The notes beneath the pieces are model-generated. The model saw only the letters and a program-made list of their open reading frames with translations. It was not told the origin of the DNA and did no database searches. This document shows positions 61,163 to 64,000 of a stretch of 64,000 nucleotides of DNA, in pieces. Position numbers and translations under genes: made by a program. Position 1 is the first letter of the stretch, and the number at the start of each line of letters is the position of its first letter. The DNA comes from DASXHD01 sp038239005 (lineage in GTDB: Bacteria > Myxococcota_A > Polyangia > Polyangiales > Polyangiaceae), in contig JBBSFE010000005.1 of assembly GCA_038239005.1 (NCBI GenBank), forward strand, positions 62,001 to 126,000. Direction: 5' to 3'.

Positions 61163-63412
61163 TCATATTCGCTTCCAGAGCTTGCCCGGGAAATATTGGT
61201 CCGGCCACCACACGTCGATGCCTTGTTCTTTTGCGGCGTGCAGCGTGAAGTTTGGGTCGTCGAGGTGTGGCCGTGCGATCGCACATAGGTCGGCGCGGCC
61301 CGCAGCGAGGATGGTGTTCGCATGATCGCCGCTCGCGATGTTGCCGACGGCGATCGTTGGGATGCCCGCTTCGTGACGGATGCGATCGGCGAAGCGCGTT
61401 TGCCACATGCGACCGAAGATGGGTTTCGCGTCGGGCGTCGTTTGCCCGCTCGAGACGTTGATGGCGTCGCAGCCGTGCGCCTTCAGCATCTCGGCGAGCG
61501 CGACCGATTCCTCTTCCGTCATGCCGTCGTCTTCCCAGTCGATGGTCGAGATGCGCACGGTGATGGGGCGATCGTCCGGCCACGCGCGGCGCACGGCGTC
61601 GAACACGCGAAGCGGGAAGCGAGCGCGCGCTTCGATCACGCCGCCGTAGTCGTCTTTGCGTTTGTTCGTGAGCGGCGAGAGGAACGTCGCGAGGAGGTAC
61701 CCGTGCGCCATGTGGATCTCGAGCATGTCGAAGCCGGCTGCGACGGCGCGCGTGGCAGCGTCGCGGTATTGGCCAACGACGCGCTCCATGTCGACGTCGT
61801 CCATCTCCTTTGGCACTTGGCTGTGCGGGTAATACGGAATCGGCGAGGCCGAGAGCAGCGGCCACGCGCCCTGATCGAGCGGCTGGTCCATGCCTTCCCA
61901 CATGAGCTTCGTCGCGCCTTTGCGGCCCGCGTGTCCGAGCTGAAGGCCCATGCGCGCGTGTGATCGCGTGTGCACGAAGTCGACGATGCGCTTCCACGCG
62001 GCGACGTGCGCATCATTGTAGATGCCGGCGCATCCAGGCGTGATGCGACCTTCGGCCGACACGTCCGTCATCTCCGCGATGACGAGCCCAGCGCCGCCCA
62101 TCGCGCGCGCCCCGAGGTGCACGAGGTGAAAATCGTTGGGTGTCCCCTCAGTTGCAGAATACATGCACATCGGTGAGACCACGATGCGGTTGTTGAGCCG
62201 CATCTGCCGCAGCGAAAACGTCGTGAACATCGGCGGCCGCGTGATGTCGACCGCTTGGAGCTTGTCGTTGAACTCGGCGACGACGCGCTTCACGAGCGCG
62301 GGATCGCGAAGCTTCAAGTTGTCGAACGTGATGCGCTTGCTCCGCGTGAGCAAGTTGAAGCTCAGCTCGACGGGCGATTGCACGTCGTGCCAGCGTTTGA
62401 CGTTCTCGAAAAACAGCAGGCTGTCTTGCGCGGCTTTCTGCACGCGCGCTGACATGTCTTTGCGCTCCGCTTCGTACGCTCCGAGCGCGGCCTCGAGGGT
62501 GGGTTTCTCCTCGAGGCATCGCGCGAGAGAGATCGCATCCTCCATCGCGAGCTTCGTGCCGGAACCGATCGAGAAGTGCGCCGTGCGTGCTGCGTCGCCG
62601 ATGATCGCAACGACAGCCCCGGCTGTCTTCGTGAACCACCGCTCGTTTTTGATCGTCGGAAAGCTGATCCAAAGTGATTTGTTCGTGAGGAGCTTGTGGC
62701 CCTTCAGATATTTCGCGAAGAGCTTCTCGAGATACGCGACGCTCTCGGCCTCGCTTGCCTGATCGAGCTTGGCTTCGCGCCATGTGCGCTCGTCGCACTC
62801 GACGATGAACGTGCTCGTTTTATCGTCGAACGGATAGGCATGGACTTGGAAGATGCCGTGCTCGTTCTTTTCGAAGATGAACGTGAACGACGACAATCGC
62901 AGATCGGTGCCGAGCCACGTGTACTTGCACTTGCGAACGTCGATGGTCGGCGAGAGCTCGGCTTCCCAGCGCTTGCGGACCTTGCTGTTCACGCCGTCGG
63001 CGCCGAGCAAAAGATCGCATTCTTTCGAGATGCGCTCGACGTCAGCGTCGGTGATTTCCTTGTTGAACTCCATGCGGACGCCGAGCTCGACGCAGCGCTT
63101 TTGAAGAACGCCGAGGAGCTCGCGGCGGCCCATGCCGGCGAAGCCGTGGCCCGTCGAGCGAACGAGCTCGCCCTTCACGAAAATCTCGATGTCGGTCCAG
63201 TGGCAGAACGCGGTCGAGATGGCGTCGTAGGTGGGTTTGTCGGCGGCTTCGAAGTTCGAGAGTGTCTCGTCGCTGAAAACAACACCCCAGCCGAACGTTT
63301 GCATCGCGGCGTTGCGCTCGTAGAGGACGATGTCGTCCTCGGGGTGCGCCTTTTTTCGCAGAATCGAGAAGTAGAGCGCGGACGGTCCGCCGCCAATCGC
63401 CGCGATGCGCAT
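61163..63412 (-). CDS. Bifunctional aryl-CoA (salicylyl-/2-aminobenzoyl-CoA-type) monooxygenase/Old-Yellow-Enzyme reductase
   Basis: A 749-residue fusion. Residues 1-380 are an FAD monooxygenase: MRIAAIGGGPSALYFSILRK, FGWGVVFSDETLSNF, LLLGADGVNSKVRK, and IIGDAARTAHFSIGSG. From about 385 an Old-Yellow-Enzyme domain follows: LRQMRLNNRIVVSPMCMYSA, HLVHLGARAMGGAGLVIAE, LQLGHAGRKG and IHMAHGYLLATFLSPLTNKR. The plan is that of salicylyl-CoA 5-hydroxylase/2-aminobenzoyl-CoA monooxygenase-reductase, which oxygenates and then reduces an aromatic CoA thioester. The ATG overlaps the SDR stop by one base. Confidence 0.88.
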   Translation of the reverse strand: MRIAAIGGGPSALYFSILRKKAHPEDDIVLYERNAAMQTFGWGVVFSDETLSNFEAADKPTYDAISTAFCHWTDIEIFVKGELVRSTGHGFAGMGRRELLGVLQKRCVELGVRMEFNKEITDADVERISKECDLLLGADGVNSKVRKRWEAELSPTIDVRKCKYTWLGTDLRLSSFTFIFEKNEHGIFQVHAYPFDDKTSTFIVECDERTWREAKLDQASEAESVAYLEKLFAKYLKGHKLLTNKSLWISFPTIKNERWFTKTAGAVVAIIGDAARTAHFSIGSGTKLAMEDAISLARCLEEKPTLEAALGAYEAERKDMSARVQKAAQDSLLFFENVKRWHDVQSPVELSFNLLTRSKRITFDNLKLRDPALVKRVVAEFNDKLQAVDITRPPMFTTFSLRQMRLNNRIVVSPMCMYSATEGTPNDFHLVHLGARAMGGAGLVIAEMTDVSAEGRITPGCAGIYNDAHVAAWKRIVDFVHTRSHARMGLQLGHAGRKGATKLMWEGMDQPLDQGAWPLLSASPIPYYPHSQVPKEMDDVDMERVVGQYRDAATRAVAAGFDMLEIHMAHGYLLATFLSPLTNKRKDDYGGVIEARARFPLRVFDAVRRAWPDDRPITVRISTIDWEDDGMTEEESVALAEMLKAHGCDAINVSSGQTTPDAKPIFGRMWQTRFADRIRHEAGIPTIAVGNIASGDHANTILAAGRADLCAIARPHLDDPNFTLHAAKEQGIDVWWPDQYFPGKLWKRI

Positions 63413-64000
63413 CACGCTCGTCCGTACACCGGAATCGCTGCGCCTGAAATGTCGCGCGCCGCATCGGAGAGCAAGAACGCAATGACGCCCGCGACCGATG
63501 CAGTCGACACCCAACGCGACGCATCGGCGTTCGGCATGGATTTGCGGTTCGCGGGCGTGTCCATCGTGCTCGGCAAAATCGCGTTGATGCGAACCCCGTG
63601 ATCGATCACTTCTGCGGCGACGGCTTGCACGAGCGCGACGGCCGCAGCTTTGCTCGCCGTGTAGGCGGCCGCGCCAGCGCCCGTCCAGGGTCGCTCGACG
63701 TTGCGCGAGCCGACGACGACGATCGCGCCACGTTTTCGCGCGACCATTCCCGGCAAGAGCGCACGCAGCGCTGCGTGAACGGTCTCGAGGTTCGCATCGA
63801 TCATCGCCGCGAACGTCGCGGGGTCCGATTCGTAAAGAGGTGTGCCGCCCGCCCAGCCGCCTGCGATGAGCGCGGCGCAGTCGATCTCTTTGGCGCCGAT
63901 GTCGAGACGCACGCTCGCTTTTTCGCCGAGCGCTTTTGCGAGCACATCGAGTCGCGCGCGAGCTTCGGTCCGATCCACGAGCACGACCGAATCTCCACGT
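63412..64000 (-). CDS. SDR-family oxidoreductase, cut by the right window edge
   Basis: The visible 195 residues of a short-chain dehydrogenase. The N-terminal nucleotide loop (TGxxxGxG) lies outside the window. Present are the second strand (GDSVVLVDRTEARARLD), the active-site Y-x-x-x-K (AYTASKAAAVALV), a region after it with INAILPSTMDTPANR, and the C-terminal VAGVIAFLLSDAARDISG. It likely uses NAD to oxidise a hydroxyacyl intermediate. Co-transcribed with the aryl-CoA monooxygenase-reductase by TGATG overlap, suggesting a shared aromatic pathway. Confidence 0.85.
   Translation of the reverse strand, partial: RGDSVVLVDRTEARARLDVLAKALGEKASVRLDIGAKEIDCAALIAGGWAGGTPLYESDPATFAAMIDANLETVHAALRALLPGMVARKRGAIVVVGSRNVERPWTGAGAAAYTASKAAAVALVQAVAAEVIDHGVRINAILPSTMDTPANRKSMPNADASRWVSTASVAGVIAFLLSDAARDISGAAIPVYGRA

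Overview
The window is high-GC DNA from a bacterium whose gene content points to the Myxococcota, most like the Polyangia (Labilithrix/Sandaracinus-type genomes). This is inferred from gene content only. The signs are four Hanks-type Ser/Thr kinases and a PPP phosphatase, a kinase-PilZ fusion, an AgmX/PglI-type protein, a MYXO-CTERM-like tail, and about twenty secreted lipoproteins whose signal peptides are followed by Asp/Gly/Ala-rich linkers. No rRNA, tRNA, CRISPR array, transposase, integrase or phage gene is visible. Genes are densely packed: no gene-free stretch exceeds about 150 bases, and many neighbours overlap by ATGA, GTGA or TGATG junctions.

Layout. 1-1.0 kb: the 5' part of a beta-helix protein gene whose signal peptide and body lie in different frames. 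1.0-1.75 kb: an orphan receiver protein and a divergent XRE regulator. 1.75-5.7 kb: a four-gene overlapping operon of lipoprotein, two FadL-like outer-membrane barrels, and lipoprotein. 5.75-12.3 kb: a Kir potassium channel, an MshEN/GAF-like/HEAT protein, an SRPBCC protein, an RpiB-like isomerase, a conserved unknown and an OmpA lipoprotein. 12.2-16.5 kb: a membrane kinase, a pirin and a CobA/HemD fusion. 16.6-20.6 kb: the kinase-PilZ protein coupled to an OmpA porin-like protein and two Cys-containing lipoproteins.

20.6-26.1 kb: a lipid locus with an alpha/beta-hydrolase/acyl-CoA ligase fusion and an enoyl-reductase-like protein, divergent from a CysJ-like diflavin reductase. 26.1-31.5 kb: a lipoprotein, then a three-gene 2-oxoacid:ferredoxin oxidoreductase operon with its own FAD/Fe-S partner. 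31.6-34.3 kb: an Asn-Ala-repeat envelope protein, an ECF sigma factor, a putative anti-sigma protein and a small lipoprotein. 34.3-43 kb: YchJ-like protein, lipoproteins, a response-regulator diguanylate cyclase, a 33-residue Lys-rich protein, a metallophosphoesterase, an alkaline-phosphatase-superfamily lipoprotein, a SpoIIAA-like protein, a GFA protein and a YeiH-type permease.

43-51.9 kb: a VOC protein with a histone-like basic tail, envelope proteins, an EamA transporter, a kinase-phosphatase-kinase block, a second VOC protein and an AraC regulator. 52-61 kb: mostly secreted lipoproteins, including an M23-like domain protein, a DUF3443-like protein, a ferritin-like lipoprotein and a bulb-type lectin. 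61.1-64 kb: a bifunctional aryl-CoA monooxygenase/Old-Yellow-Enzyme fusion and an SDR cut by the window edge, which look like part of an aerobic CoA-dependent aromatic degradation operon.

Most of the window therefore serves the cell envelope and its signalling, with islands of central and lipid metabolism. I see no complete, clearly new multi-gene system. The least ordinary items are the kinase-PilZ/OmpA operon, the hydrolase-ligase locus, the MshEN/HEAT protein that lacks an ATPase, the VOC protein with the basic tail, and the frameshifted beta-helix gene.
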